Assembly: GCA_024500155.1 (NCBI GenBank)
Contig: CM044856.1
Coordinates: forward strand, 48,732,303-48,796,302
Origin: Chenopodium formosanum
Taxonomy: Eukaryota; Streptophyta; Magnoliopsida; Caryophyllales; Amaranthaceae
Length of the DNA stretch: 64,000 nt
Reading direction: 5' to 3'
The notes below the pieces were generated by a model. It ran no database searches. It was given only the letters and a program-made list of their open reading frames with translations, and was not told the DNA's origin. Made by a program: the position numbers and the translations under genes. Below are positions 1-9,573 of the stretch, one piece after another. Positions within the stretch are counted from its first letter, which is position 1; the number at the start of each line of letters is the position of its first letter.

Positions 1-1
1 G

Positions 2-1045
2 TTTTCCACTGTTGACATTCCCAAATTAAAGTCTACTGATAATCCACTCTTCCATTTGAAGGCCTTTTATGCGACCATGGCTCTTAAGGGAGTATATGTG
101 ACACTCTTTCCTAAGGTGTTCCGTCTTTCCTTAGAGCATGCCTGTCAACAATGGTTCTACTCCTTGGAATCCAAACATGTTGCGACCTGGGAGGATGTTG
201 CTGAAAGCTTCATGAATCGTTAGAAGTGTAACATTCAGGCAAAGAGTTCTGAACGTGAACTTTTCATTCTCAAATAGAAAGAGAATGAAGGCTTCACCAC
301 TTACTTAAGCCCGTGGAGGGAAACAGCTGCGCTATTAGTGAATCCCCCTAAGGAAAAAGAGATGGTTCGCTTGTTCATTGCCAATTTGACTCATAAGTAC
401 AAGCAACACTTGAAGTTTCTGCCTCTGAGTACCTTTGAAGCTGTATACAACATTAGAATCCATATCGCAGATGAACTGATGAAGACTGCTGGTAGCAACA
501 ATAATAACAACAACACTTGGAAAAACAAGAAGAACGACACTTCTTCTTCTTCTTCTTCCAAGCCCAATAATGCTACTAACAATATCAATATCAATGATGT
601 GCTAGCCCTTAATGCTCCTCCTCAAAGATTCAGAAGGCAAAGGAGGGTTTACACGCCTTTAGGAATGACATATGACGTTGCTTTTGACCGTTTGCATGGT
701 TAAGGACTGATTATGCCAATCGGACCGTTTCCAGAACCTCGACCAGAGAATAGAACCGCTAGCTATGACCCCAATGCTTATTGCAAGTTTCATCAAGGCA
801 AGGGTCATAATACTGAGAAGTGTTGGAGGTTGAAGGATGCGATCCAAGACCTAATTGATGCTAATCAACTTCCTGTCCCTCAAGGGGGCAAGAAGCCTAA
901 CATTCAAACAGGTCCTCTTTCTGATGCTTTGGCTATTATGGGAGATGAAGTCTCCTTTGATCTGTCAATACTCATTCAACCTGTGAATGAACCTTTGCCG
1001 GAAGTGGTATTTGTCTCGAGCTATGAAGAAGGGAATGGAATTTGA
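2..1045 (+). pseudogene. gag: W gag: capsid and zinc-knuckle region, broken
   Basis: Gag builds the virus-like particle and binds the element RNA. The first part (2-480) reads as a retrotransposon gag domain, with ACQQWFYSLE and a TWEDVAESFMNR stretch like those in Y and X. Stops interrupt it, including TAG where Y has CAG in the LKQKENEGF motif. A low-complexity Asn/Ser linker (about 500-600) follows, then a module of type YTPLGMTYDVAFDRL and one zinc knuckle CKFHQGKGHNTEKC near 783-825. A stop separates the module from the knuckle (703). Only one knuckle module is present, against three in Y. The N-terminus lies outside the window. Family assignment is secure; the gene cannot encode a full protein. 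Confidence 0.85.
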
Positions 1046-1299
1046 GATAGTGACGATGATGACGTCTATCTCAAGGATATAGCCTGTTCGTCTCTTGGCA
1101 CAAGTGAAGATGTTTGGGGAGACCTTGAGGTCAAGGTTCTCACCAGAAGTGGACGAATGCAACAGCCTAGTCCACCTCCACCTCCGCCGCAATCACAACC
1201 AATAGTTGAACCCATCGACCCTGTGAACAATGATGTGGTCAAACAATTACAAAAGACCAAGGTGGAAATGAATGTATGGAAGATTTAGGCCACCTCTCA

Positions 1300-1908
1300 C
1301 GAACATCGAAAGGCTGTGATGAATGCGCTGGTAAAAATAGGAGTTGATGATGATATGACTCCTCAAGGACTGGTCAACTTTCTCACTAATGAATTTCCAA
1401 GTACTAACAATTTCATTCTTTTTCTGACAAGGATCTGCCCCTGGAAGGGGACCAACATAACAAGGCCTTACACCTCACTATGGTGTGTAGGTAGATGAAT
1501 GTTCCTATAAGCCTTGTTGATAATGGCTCTGCAATCAATCTATGCCCACTCCGCACTGCAAAGAAGTTGGGCATAAAGAATGAAGAACTAACTCCCTCTA
1601 CTCAAGGGATTCGCGCTGATGATAATACTCGCCGTCAAGCCATGGGTACTATCATACTAAACATACCTATTGGGGCCATTGAATGTCGCAACAAGTTTCA
1701 GGTGGTGGACATTAAGGCTTCTTTCAATCTGTTGTTAGGACGTCCTTGGCTTCATGAGCTAATGGCGATCCCATCATCGTTGCACCAGAAAGTGAAAGCC
1801 ATAGTGGGAGGGGTTCCAATTACCATTGATGCCTCTCCCATGCGCATTCAAATTATCGACACTCCCATCGTCCATGTCGAACATGATGAAGAAGATGAAG
1901 ATCTTTAA
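1300..1908 (+). pseudogene. W aspartic protease region
   Basis: Retroviral-type aspartic protease that would cleave the Gag-Pol polyprotein. The active-site motif VDNGSAINLCPL is near 1519-1550 (the family consensus is D-T/S-G-A/S; this lineage has DNGS). NLLLGRPWLHE follows near 1729-1760, as in Y and X. The segment from 1495 to 1908 is open for 137 codons and ends in an acidic EHDEEDEDL tail. The part upstream of 1495 is shifted or stopped. Confidence 0.85.
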
Positions 1909-3020
1909 GGGTTTTCACTTGATGATGTTATCATGATCGAATAAGAGAAGAAGTGTCATCTCGACTCCGATCCTTATTCAAACACCAATAATAAAGCAAT
2001 TATGAAGAAGCAAGGGCATTTCCCTAGAATGATCCTCGGACTCAAAAAGAAAATGGCTGAACTTTGGGACCATCCTGGTGCACTCAAGAAAGATACCTTT
2101 GGCTTAGGATTCAAGCCAACAAAAGAAGATGTGAAACAAGCCCTCTTGAAAATGAAGGATCGCAATAAGGCTCAAATCATGAAGACGGAAATGGCCATGG
2201 ATCCATATCCATTCACCCTCAATGGCCAGTACATCAAAGAAGGGGAATACTTACCATGATATGAATTCACTAAGCCTTTCGTCCACGATGGGAAGCGTGA
2301 ACCGGGATTCGAGATGTTCCTCGATTGTGAATTTGTCGATGAAGGCGAAGAACTCTTCACAACTGAGAAACTAGCTAGTCCAAGCTCTGATGATCTAAAC
2401 ATTAACCTTCTTTTTGGACTAGAAAAAAATGAATCTAAGATTACCTGTAATGATGATTTCGAGCTCATTCAAGTTGTTATATCAAACAAGGATTTTGACC
2501 CCTCCGAGTTAATTGTCCAGGTATGGCGCAAGAATTTGAGGATCACTACACCAAGCGGAGAGAAGTTGGAAAAAACCGCTGGCGAAGGTCCTATGTTTGA
2601 TGAGTCTGAGTTGTCTGGGTCCGAGTCCGATTCTGAGTCTAAGTCTATAGACGAGTCCTTAAGGTCTGAGGCCAACACTCTTTCTGCTATAGAGTCCAAT
2701 CCTGAGTCTGTTGTTGAGTCTTCTTTTTCTGATGAGGTCGCGGCTGACCTTGCCCCTCTTGATGTATTGACCGATGAATTCAATAAAATGAATACCTTTG
2801 CTTACAATGTGCGTCATTCCCCTAACCCTGATCAATATTGCTTTGCTAATGATAAAATGACAAAGAAATAATAAAAGCAATGGAAGAACACGAAAATAAA
2901 ACGGCAGTTATTGAAAATACAGAAACAGTTAATATTTCTAATGATACGACTATTAAAGAAGTAAAAATTGGATTAACACTAAGTCAAGATGAACGAGAAG
3001 AGTTAATTAACTTGCTTAGT
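1909..3020 (+). pseudogene. W protease-RT spacer of pol
   Basis: Linker between protease and RT, collinear with Y (23680-24021 plus 28873-29650) and X (43230-42090). Recognisable pieces are KKQGHFPRMILG near 2005, GLGFKPTKEDVKQAL near 2100 and LRITTPSGEKLEKTAGEGP near 2537. A Ser/Glu-rich stretch follows at about 2600-2750. It has several stops. Ogre-type elements are known to carry an intron between protease and RT; I cannot demonstrate one here. No catalytic domain is visible. Confidence 0.6.
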
Positions 3021-3990
3021 TAATTTGTTGATGTATTTGGTTGGTCATACCAAGATATGCCCAGAATTGACAGGGATATAGCTCAGCATACGATACCACT
3101 CATTCCAGGTATGAAGCCTGACAAACAAAACCTGCGCCGTATGAAACCGGATGTGGCTCTCTAAAGCAAAGAAGAAATCAAAAAGCAATTGGCCGCAGGT
3201 TTCATCAATGTATCCAAGTATCCAGAGTGGATAGCAAATGTGGTTCCAGATCCAAAGAAGGATGGAAGGGTAAGAATGTGTGTTGATTACAAGGACCTCA
3301 ATAACGCAAGCTTGAAAGATGGGTTCCCGCTACCTCACATTGACATTCTGGTCGATAACACAGCAAACCATGCACTCTTATCGTTCATGAACGGCTATGC
3401 CGGATATAAACAAGTATTAATGTTCGAAGAAGATATGGAGAAAACCACATTCATCACATAATGGGGCACATATTGCTATACGGTAATGTCATTCGGGTAG
3501 AAAAACGCGGGTGCCAACTACCAAAGAGCAGCCCCAGCATTGTTACATGATATGATGCACAGAGAGGTGGAGCTCTATGTCGATGATATGATCGTTAAGT
3601 CTAAAGATCGCCCAGGCCACATCATTGCACTTCGCAAGTTCTTTGAAAGACTCTGTAAGTGCAACATGAGATTAAATCTAGCAAAGTGTGCATTAAGAGT
3701 CACGTCAGGCAAATTACTTTGATATGTGATAAGTTCTCGAGGGATTGAAATAGATCCCACAAAAGTCAAAGCGATCATGGCCATGCCACCGCCCAAGAAT
3801 GAGAAGGAAATTCGAGGTTTCATTGGAAGGTTGCAATATATAAGTAGGTTCATATCAAAACTCACGGCAATATGTTAACCTATATTCAAGAAGCTTAAGA
3901 AAAATGTCCCAGTCACATGGGATGATGATTTCCAAAATTCTTTTGACAAAATCAAAGAATACCTGGCAAACCCACCTGTGCTAGCGCCAG
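3021..3990 (+). pseudogene. W reverse transcriptase
   Basis: RNA-dependent DNA polymerase of the element. Visible RT blocks are VPDPKKDGRVRMCVDYKDLN (about 3244-3303), FPLPHIDILVDN, FMNGYAGYKQVLM (about 3387-3425) and the catalytic YVDDM (about 3576-3590). The thumb/connection GIEIDPTKVKAI follows. Interruptions include TAA in the ITQWGT block (about 3460), TAG in the FGLKNAG block (about 3499) and stops near 3720 and 3876. Clearly Ty3/gypsy and not functional. Confidence 0.9.
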
Positions 3991-4745
3991 CAATACTTGA
4001 CTTTCCTCTTCGACTCTACCTTACGGTCACAAGAGAAACGATGGGAGCAATGCTAGCATAAGAGATCGAAAGCAAGGAGAATGCAATTTACTATTTAGGC
4101 AAGAAACTTCAAGGATATGAGACACGATACACACCGCTTGAAAAGTTGTGTCTCGCACTTGTGTGGGCCACACAGAAACTAAGACATTACATGCTCACCC
4201 ATACAGTGCATGTCGTGTCAAGGTGGATGATCAAGGTGGATAGTCAACCTTGCTCAGTTTGACTTGAAATTTGTATTACAAAAAGCCATCAAAGGTTCCG
4301 CAGTTTCTGACTTCTTAGAAGATTTTCCGCTAGAAGAAGTTAAGAAAGAAGAAGATGAGTACGATTTCCCTGACGAAGATTTACTCATGACCGAAGATGA
4401 TAGCTGGACACTCTATTTTGATGGAGCTTCAAACCAAAAATGAAGAGCATATCCCAATTTCCATGAAGCTCGACTTTGATGTCACCAACAATGCTGCATA
4501 ATATGAAGCATGTATCTTGGCATTAGAAATAGCTGTGGCCTTTGGAATTAAGAAGCTCATAATCTACGGTGATTCATCACTAATCATTAACCAAATCTCC
4601 AGAAGATGGAAGGTGAGAAGTGAAAGTCTCGCTACATATCAAACTCATCTGGAAACTCTTACGGAGCAACTAGATGAAGTGGAATATGCGTACTTGCCTA
4701 GAGTAAAAAACCAGAATGTCGTTGACCATAGAATGAAGATATGAA
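3991..4745 (+). pseudogene. W RNase H regions (degenerate first, plant-type second)
   Basis: Two RNase H-like segments follow RT. The first (about 3991-4240) has the usual gypsy tail (YETRYTPLEKLCLALVWA) but reads LYLTVTRETMGAML where an active enzyme would have an Asp. The second (about 4395-4745) begins LYFDGASNQK and contains IYGDSSLIINQISRRWKVR, the Asp-bearing core of the extra RNase H typical of the Tat clade. Frameshifts separate the parts. The duplication is one reason for the Tat assignment. Confidence 0.75.
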
Positions 4746-4779
4746 CCAGCTTATGTACACGCACTTGATGATGAACAAG

Positions 4780-5210
4780 AATCGTAAGAAGAAGACGAAG
4801 AGCCATGGTATACAAATATCCTTAATTACGTGACAAGAGGAGAATACCCTCCTAATACTGATAAAAGGGCACGTCGTGCTTTGAGGCTCATGGCCACACA
4901 GTATGTGCTCATCACGGGAAAACTCCACAAAAGGACTGCACTAGGAAGAAATCTCTTATGCATAGCCAAGAAAGAAGCACACAAAACCATGGAAAATCTT
5001 CATGCCGGCATATGTGGAACGCATATATATGCTAAGATGTTAGTCCAGAAGATTCAACGACAAGGTTATTATTGGACTACCATGGAAAGAGATTGTCACG
5101 AATACATCAAGAAATGTATGAAATGTGAAGTTTATGCAAATTTTACTGCACATTCCACCTTCGCTTCTCTACACATATACCTCTCCATGGCCTTTCTCTA
5201 CACATATACT
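4780..5210 (+). pseudogene. W integrase N-terminal part, truncated
   Basis: Integrase inserts the cDNA into the host genome. Only the N-terminal HHCC zinc-binding part is clear: LHAGICGTHIYAKML, then CHEYIKKCMKCEVYAN (about 5000-5140). After a frameshift, HSTFASLHIYLSMAFLYTY corresponds to the segment just before the first catalytic Asp in X and Y. Beyond about 5210 I cannot align it, so the DDE core and the C-terminal GPY/F domain are gone or diverged. Confidence 0.75.
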
Positions 5211-5430
5211 CCAACTCTCTTTTGTCAGCATTGGTCAAAGAATAAGACCAGTCGCGCAATGTATTATCAAAATTCTGAGACATTATTGAAATATGAAATT
5301 CTAATTATTTTGTGTTTTGTAATTATGCATATCACGAATATACTTGTCCTATTTTATAGAAAAAACGCTCGGAACTATGAAATATGAAATTCTATCTTTC
5401 TATACGCGTAAACCACATCGTTGTAGAATA

Positions 5431-5537
5431 CGCGCACCGCGACACGGGAATTCCCACCGTGTCACGGGAATTTGTGCCGCAACACGGAAGATTTTGCCGT
5501 GACACGGTGCACGGTGCCGTGTCGCGGCACCCACGCG
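5431..5537. repeat. GC-rich palindromic tract, W type (CCGTGTCACGG)
   Basis: About 107 bp containing several copies of CCGTGTCACGG, CGACACGG and CACGGTGC in both orientations, inside very AT-rich DNA. It lies between the end of integrase and the antisense accessory gene, the same place as the tracts at 50015-50135 in Y and 38645-38760 in X, but with a different motif. Confidence 0.7.
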
Positions 5538-6050
5538 TTTTTTTTATCCTTTCCTGTATCTATCAGGATTTTTTTTTATTGTTTTATCTTCACCGTTTAT
5601 TTATTTAATTCTGTTTTAGAGAGTTTGATTCCTAATAAAATTCTCAACTTTTTTTTATTAATATTTTTATTTTTATTTTTATCATTTTATTTTTATTATT
5701 TATTATTTTATTTTTTACTCTTATTTCTATTATTATTTTATTTCTTTTTCTTTGGGGAAGTTATAAACCTCGTCCCATTTCCAAACATATTTATTTTGGA
5801 GTAGTTGTAAAACTTATTCATATTTTTCTTTTCTTTTTATTTCTTTGTTCTTTTGGGGAAGGTCGATATCCTCTACTTACTTACGTTTTTTTATCGCATC
5901 ATTAATAACTAAACAATCACACGCAATGAGTCTCAAGCACACACTAACACACACTAATAAATACATAAACTGTGAATAATGTAAAAAATGAGTCATAATA
6001 AATAAGCAGCGTCAAGTGTCATCACAGTATGTACAAATAAAGACCCTCGG

Positions 6051-6605
6051 TCAAAAATCGGTAGAACTAGAAGAGTGAGGATTAGTGTCATCTTCAGCCC
6101 GTGAATATGGGAACGGTGAGCTAAAGAGTCCTGCCATCATCCGAGTACAAGGAGTAGCATCCCTACTAGTCCCTGTAACTCCAGTAGCAATCAAACACAA
6201 AGCATGACACGTCCAACTGGCAAACGGTGTAGACTAACTCAAAGTAGTAGCAATCGTCGGTGGAGGCATCGTCCCATACACTGGAACTGAAAACAAGCCT
6301 GGCATCGGGGGAGGAAGCGCCCCAGACGAAGGAGCTAAGTATAGGCCCTGATCCACGGGAGTGATAACTGGCCTGAACTCAGGCTGTGAAGACTGTGAAA
6401 ATGACTTTCGCTGCCACTGAACTTGACCTTGAAAGCGCTGGGAAGACTGAGGCTGCTGCCACTGAGCTTCCTAAAACGGCTGGGAAATCTGAGGCTCCCG
6501 CTGAGACTGAAAATGCCGATGAACCTCAGCAGATCGTCTTCCACGACTAGGCTCCCCCTCGTCCGAGCCTCTACGCCTCGAGCGCGAGCAGGACCTCTGT
6601 CGCTC
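6051..6605 (-). pseudogene. Terminal exon of an antisense accessory (probably PMD-type) gene of W
   Basis: On the - strand a splice acceptor TGTCTTTCAG (ending at 6606) opens a reading frame to a TGA at 6051-6053. It begins ERQRSCSRSRRRGSDEGEPS and becomes Gln/Ser/Pro-rich, with two in-frame TAG codons (about 6470 and 6235) that look like decayed CAG. The shape (basic RS-like start, then Q/P-rich tail, antisense to pol, downstream of integrase) resembles the last exon of the PMD genes at 11507-11902 and 51880-52206, but the sequence is not closely alike. The preceding exons are absent because V is inserted in the intron at 6675. Gene identity is an inference. Confidence 0.5.
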
Positions 6606-6674
6606 CTGAAAGACACAAAATCAAGATGTCAATGGCGAAAAACAGAACAAATGGTAAAAATGAAAAAAGTGAAC

Positions 6675-8049
6675 TGTAAGGAATAATTTCAAGCTTTAAA
6701 CCCCTAGCTTGAACCCCACTGTGATCATACACTAAAGTACGGTGGCGTCCAAAAGGGAAGAAGATAAAGCAAAAGAGTCGCCAATAAAAGGCATAATAGC
6801 AATCATATTTAATATTAAAAATACCCTAGACATGACACTAAGAATATCATAATAACAATTTAAACATGATTTCTACATCATAATATCAATTAAAACCATT
6901 AAAGCACTTACTTTGATGCTTCGTACCTCTTTCTAATAACAAAATACACAAATTAGTAACTTCAAGGAAAATAATAATCAAAACAATTAAATTAAATAAT
7001 TGAAATAGAGATTTGGGACCAAACCCTCAGAAATTAAACCTTTAACATCTAGGGCGAAGGCAACTTCGAATATGGCTAGGTGTTTCTAGATCTTGCTAAT
7101 GTGGAATTTTGTATGTAAAAAGCTAGGTAGAAAAGAGAGATGAATGAATGATTAATAGAGAATTATAGAATTAATGATTGCGAATGAAAACTGATTGTAG
7201 GTGAATGTCGATGAGAATTAGTGAATACTGGTTGATGAGAATCCGTGAATGAAAACGGAGTTTTTAATACGTTATTTATAGAAAAAATCAACCAAAAAGA
7301 TAAAATACACAAAACAGAGTCTGACTCACAAAAAAAACAGAGCTGGGGCAAACCCTGGCTAACTAGCGTCAGGCGCCAAGCCTGGTTCCAGGCGCCAATG
7401 CCTGGAGTCAGGCGCCAAGCCTGGTTCCAGGCGCCAATGCCTGGAGTCAGGCGCCAATGCCTGGAGTCAGGCGCCAAGCCTGTTTTTAACACGTTTTCGA
7501 AAATCAGATAAGTTTGACGTACTGGAGGATAAAATCATATAATTTCCTCGAAAATGCTATTTATTTTAATTAAAACTCTGAAAAGTCAACAAAAGTCAAT
7601 TTATCAATGCTAATTGAATTAGAAATGAAAAGAACCTTCTGGAAGAATCTAGAAGACTTAAACCATTCCTAATTGCATTAGGAATGATAGATCTATATTA
7701 GGCCCTCCCCTAGATCATTGGGCCGTATATAAGGCTCAAACCGGGCCCAGTTTAGTAAATTGGCCATAACTCCCTCAATATTCATCGGAATTGGGCTTAT
7801 AATATAGCGTTGGAAAGCTCTTGTCAAGCTTCATCCAACTACACTATTATTGAAACCATATCATGGACCAACCAAACTATATTGGCTGTTTTCTTAAAAT
7901 AAGTTTTAAAAAACAGAGAAAAAAGAAAAGAAATTAAAACTATCCGCAACACTAGACTCTCCACACTTTTGCTTCATTCAATTATGATTCGACGCGAAAG
8001 GTACTCATCACTGGGTTTGGTTTTAGGGAGACACAAATGGGTGTCTAAA
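6675..8049 (-). repeat. V 3' LTR, internally shortened
   Basis: Begins TGTAAGGAATAATTTCAAGC and ends GGGTGTCTAAA, matching the other LTRs of the family in - orientation. It is about 1.37 kb against 1.95 kb in X and Y, because about 0.55 kb is missing after 6783. The TATA box (TTTATA type, complement of 7273-7279) lies next to a GC-rich tract at 7366-7482. Confidence 0.85.
7366..7482. repeat. GC-rich tract, V type (six GGCGCCA), in LTR
   Basis: Six GGCGCCA cores spaced about 19-20 bp apart, alternating CCAAGCCTGG and CCAATGCCTGG flanks. It lies about 90 bp upstream of the LTR TATA box (element orientation). The open frames across it are repeat artefacts. Confidence 0.8.
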
Positions 8050-8066
8050 AAGCCCTCACTTTGACT
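8050..8066 (-). other. V polypurine tract
   Basis: On the - strand, AAAGTGAGGGCTTTT directly precedes the 3' LTR. This is where plus-strand DNA synthesis would be primed. It is the same motif as in Y (55568-55581). Confidence 0.65.
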
Positions 8067-8264
8067 GAGTTTGGAGGAACGCAAGTTTCGAAAACAAAAG
8101 TCAAAGTATCGATAGGGACGGAGAATGATTCAGAACGTTCTGCGATCCTAAATTACTCTTGTAACGCCGATACCTGCAAAACTAGGGTTAGTTAAACATA
8201 TAAAAGAGTTAAGAAACGTGTATCTTGCACCGTCGAGCACACGTCTCTGAAAGTAACCGATTGT

Positions 8265-8500
8265 TTTTATGACCTCCTGCAAACTAGAGAACGTCATCCC
8301 GCTTGAAAACCGCTACCCCCGAAATTTCTTCCAAATTAGAAGACTGGTTCGCCCGAAACGATCCCCCTCTGCTATGATAATATTCCACGTCCAATGGAAC
8401 ACTATCGAAGATTGCTTCTCTTGAAATAATCCTCAGTTGTTTGTGACAACACTCCACAAGCTAGGTAATGTTGTCAAAGATATCCTCGCTTGAAGTCATC
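8265..8500. repeat. 3' UTR degenerate array, unit about 75-85 bp (V)
   Basis: Repeating pattern of GACAACNCTCC, AAGCTAGNGAACG, then CGAAGATTGCTTCGCTTGAA. It is collinear with arrays at 34400-34690 (X), 55230-55390 (Y) and 58130-58460 (Z), and lies between the polypurine tract and the antisense promoter. Confidence 0.6.
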
Positions 8501-8587
8501 CTCATTTGATGCTATAATTTTCCAAAGGAAATTACCGAAGACCCACGCTTGTCGATCTTTAAAAGTTCGCCTGAACTTTGCTTCTGC

Positions 8588-8715
8588 AATGCCTGTACGT
8601 CGGCGCTTCTGTTTCTTTGAACCTGTACGTCTGTGCTTTTTTGCGAATGAACCTGTATGTCAGTGCCTTTTGCTTTTGAACCTACATGTCGGTGCTTTTT
8701 GTTAGTGAACCAATG
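8588..8715. repeat. 3' UTR array, unit about 28-36 bp (V)
   Basis: Three to four copies of a GAACCTGTATGTCGGTGCTT-type unit with variable T-rich spacers. It corresponds to the more regular 28-bp array in X (34760-34935). Confidence 0.65.
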
Positions 8716-8836
8716 CTTAGGCACTTTAAGCTAACTAAATCATGTCAAATTGCTTAGAGGGGCTAACTGGCGTACCAAGGAACCCTAAAATATGTTGCAG
8801 AAAGGTAGAACAACCTCAACAAGTGGCTGGGTGTTT

Positions 8837-8950
8837 TGGCGCCGCTGAAAAGCCATCAGCGCCAAACAATTAGCCTTAGCCCCAGGCGCCAAGCCTAACA
8901 TTTGATGTCAATGCTTAGGGCTTGGCGCGAGCACGGGGGTTTCCTTAAAT
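8837..8950 (+). promoter_or_regulatory. Putative antisense promoter of V PMD gene: GC tract plus TATA
   Basis: Motifs TTGGCGCCGCTG, CAGCGCCAAAC and CAGGCGCCAAGCCT (8837-8925) are followed at once by a TATA-like TTAAATA at 8944-8950. Past the box lies a leader with a strong 5' splice site CTATGTAAGT near 9103 and acceptor-like AG sites before 9510, so the PMD mRNA probably has a 5' UTR intron. The same order is seen in X, Y and Z. Confidence 0.6.
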
Positions 8951-9573
8951 ACCCCTTTCCTCTTCATTTTGCTGCTTGCTCGTCGCGAAATTGCTCGAAA
9001 AAATCAGAAAATTTCATTTGCTTTGTTCTTGCTCTTTTCTCAACCGAATTCACTCAAATTCATTGCAAATCAAAGCTCTTTTCATCTATTTTCCCGATCT
9101 ATGTAAGTTTTCTTCAAACTCACATCAGTTTTTATGAATTTTTGGCATGTTTATTCACGAATTTCATTTAAATTCAAAATTTAAAATGCTCAATTCGCTT
9201 TGTTTATCAAGTTTCATGCCATGAAATTGCTTGATTATGTTTATATATTGCCTTGGGAGTAATTTGAGACTTGTTTGACTCAATTTGGTGAAGAAATGAG
9301 CAATTTGCCATTGTTGGACCTTCTAAGGTCGTGAAGAACAATGTCACTTGTTCTTGATATTTTTGCTAGAAATTCTCGTCCAATTTGTCACAATAACTAC
9401 TAGAGTGTTGCAAGAAATTGTGTGATTGCTTGAAAAATGCCGTTATGCTCAATTTGAATTTGTGCTCTGTTTTAGTACTACGTACTCTGTTTTTTGCGAA
9501 CATAGTATCATGCGGCTTGGGGAACCTTAGATACTATAGAACCTTAATTTATGATGATTTTGCACAATGTAGT

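Larger units (their letters stand above)
1..6674 (+). mobile_element. W: decayed Ty3/gypsy (Tat-like) element, left end outside window
   Basis: Degenerate gag, protease, RT, RNase H and integrase follow in Ty3/gypsy order on the + strand, with an antisense exon downstream on the - strand. The left LTR lies outside the window, and no right LTR is recognised because V is inserted at 6675. Stops and frameshifts occur in every domain, more than in X or Y, so W is probably the oldest gag-pol copy here. The domain order and the CxxHx4Hx4C knuckle match Y and X, so it belongs to the same broad lineage but a different subfamily. 5200-6050 has no gene: it holds a GC-rich repeat tract (5431-5537), a T-rich stretch (about 5560-5760) and plain AT-rich sequence. 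Confidence 0.85.

Noticed and set aside
391..594. Leu/Glu-rich frame on the - strand
   Set aside because: Shadow of the Asn/Ser linker of W gag.
5472..5804. Phe/Leu-rich frame
   Set aside because: T-rich low-complexity DNA in W, not a membrane protein.
7366..7482. GGCGCC sites as a cloning or assembly artefact
   Set aside because: The tracts occur at matching places in diverged element copies with different flanks, so they are biological.
7163..7511. Frames with repeated Gln-Ala-Pro-Met-Pro-Gly and Trp-Arg-Leu-Thr peptides
   Set aside because: Translation of the GGCGCCA repeat tract inside an LTR; open on both strands because of the repeat period.
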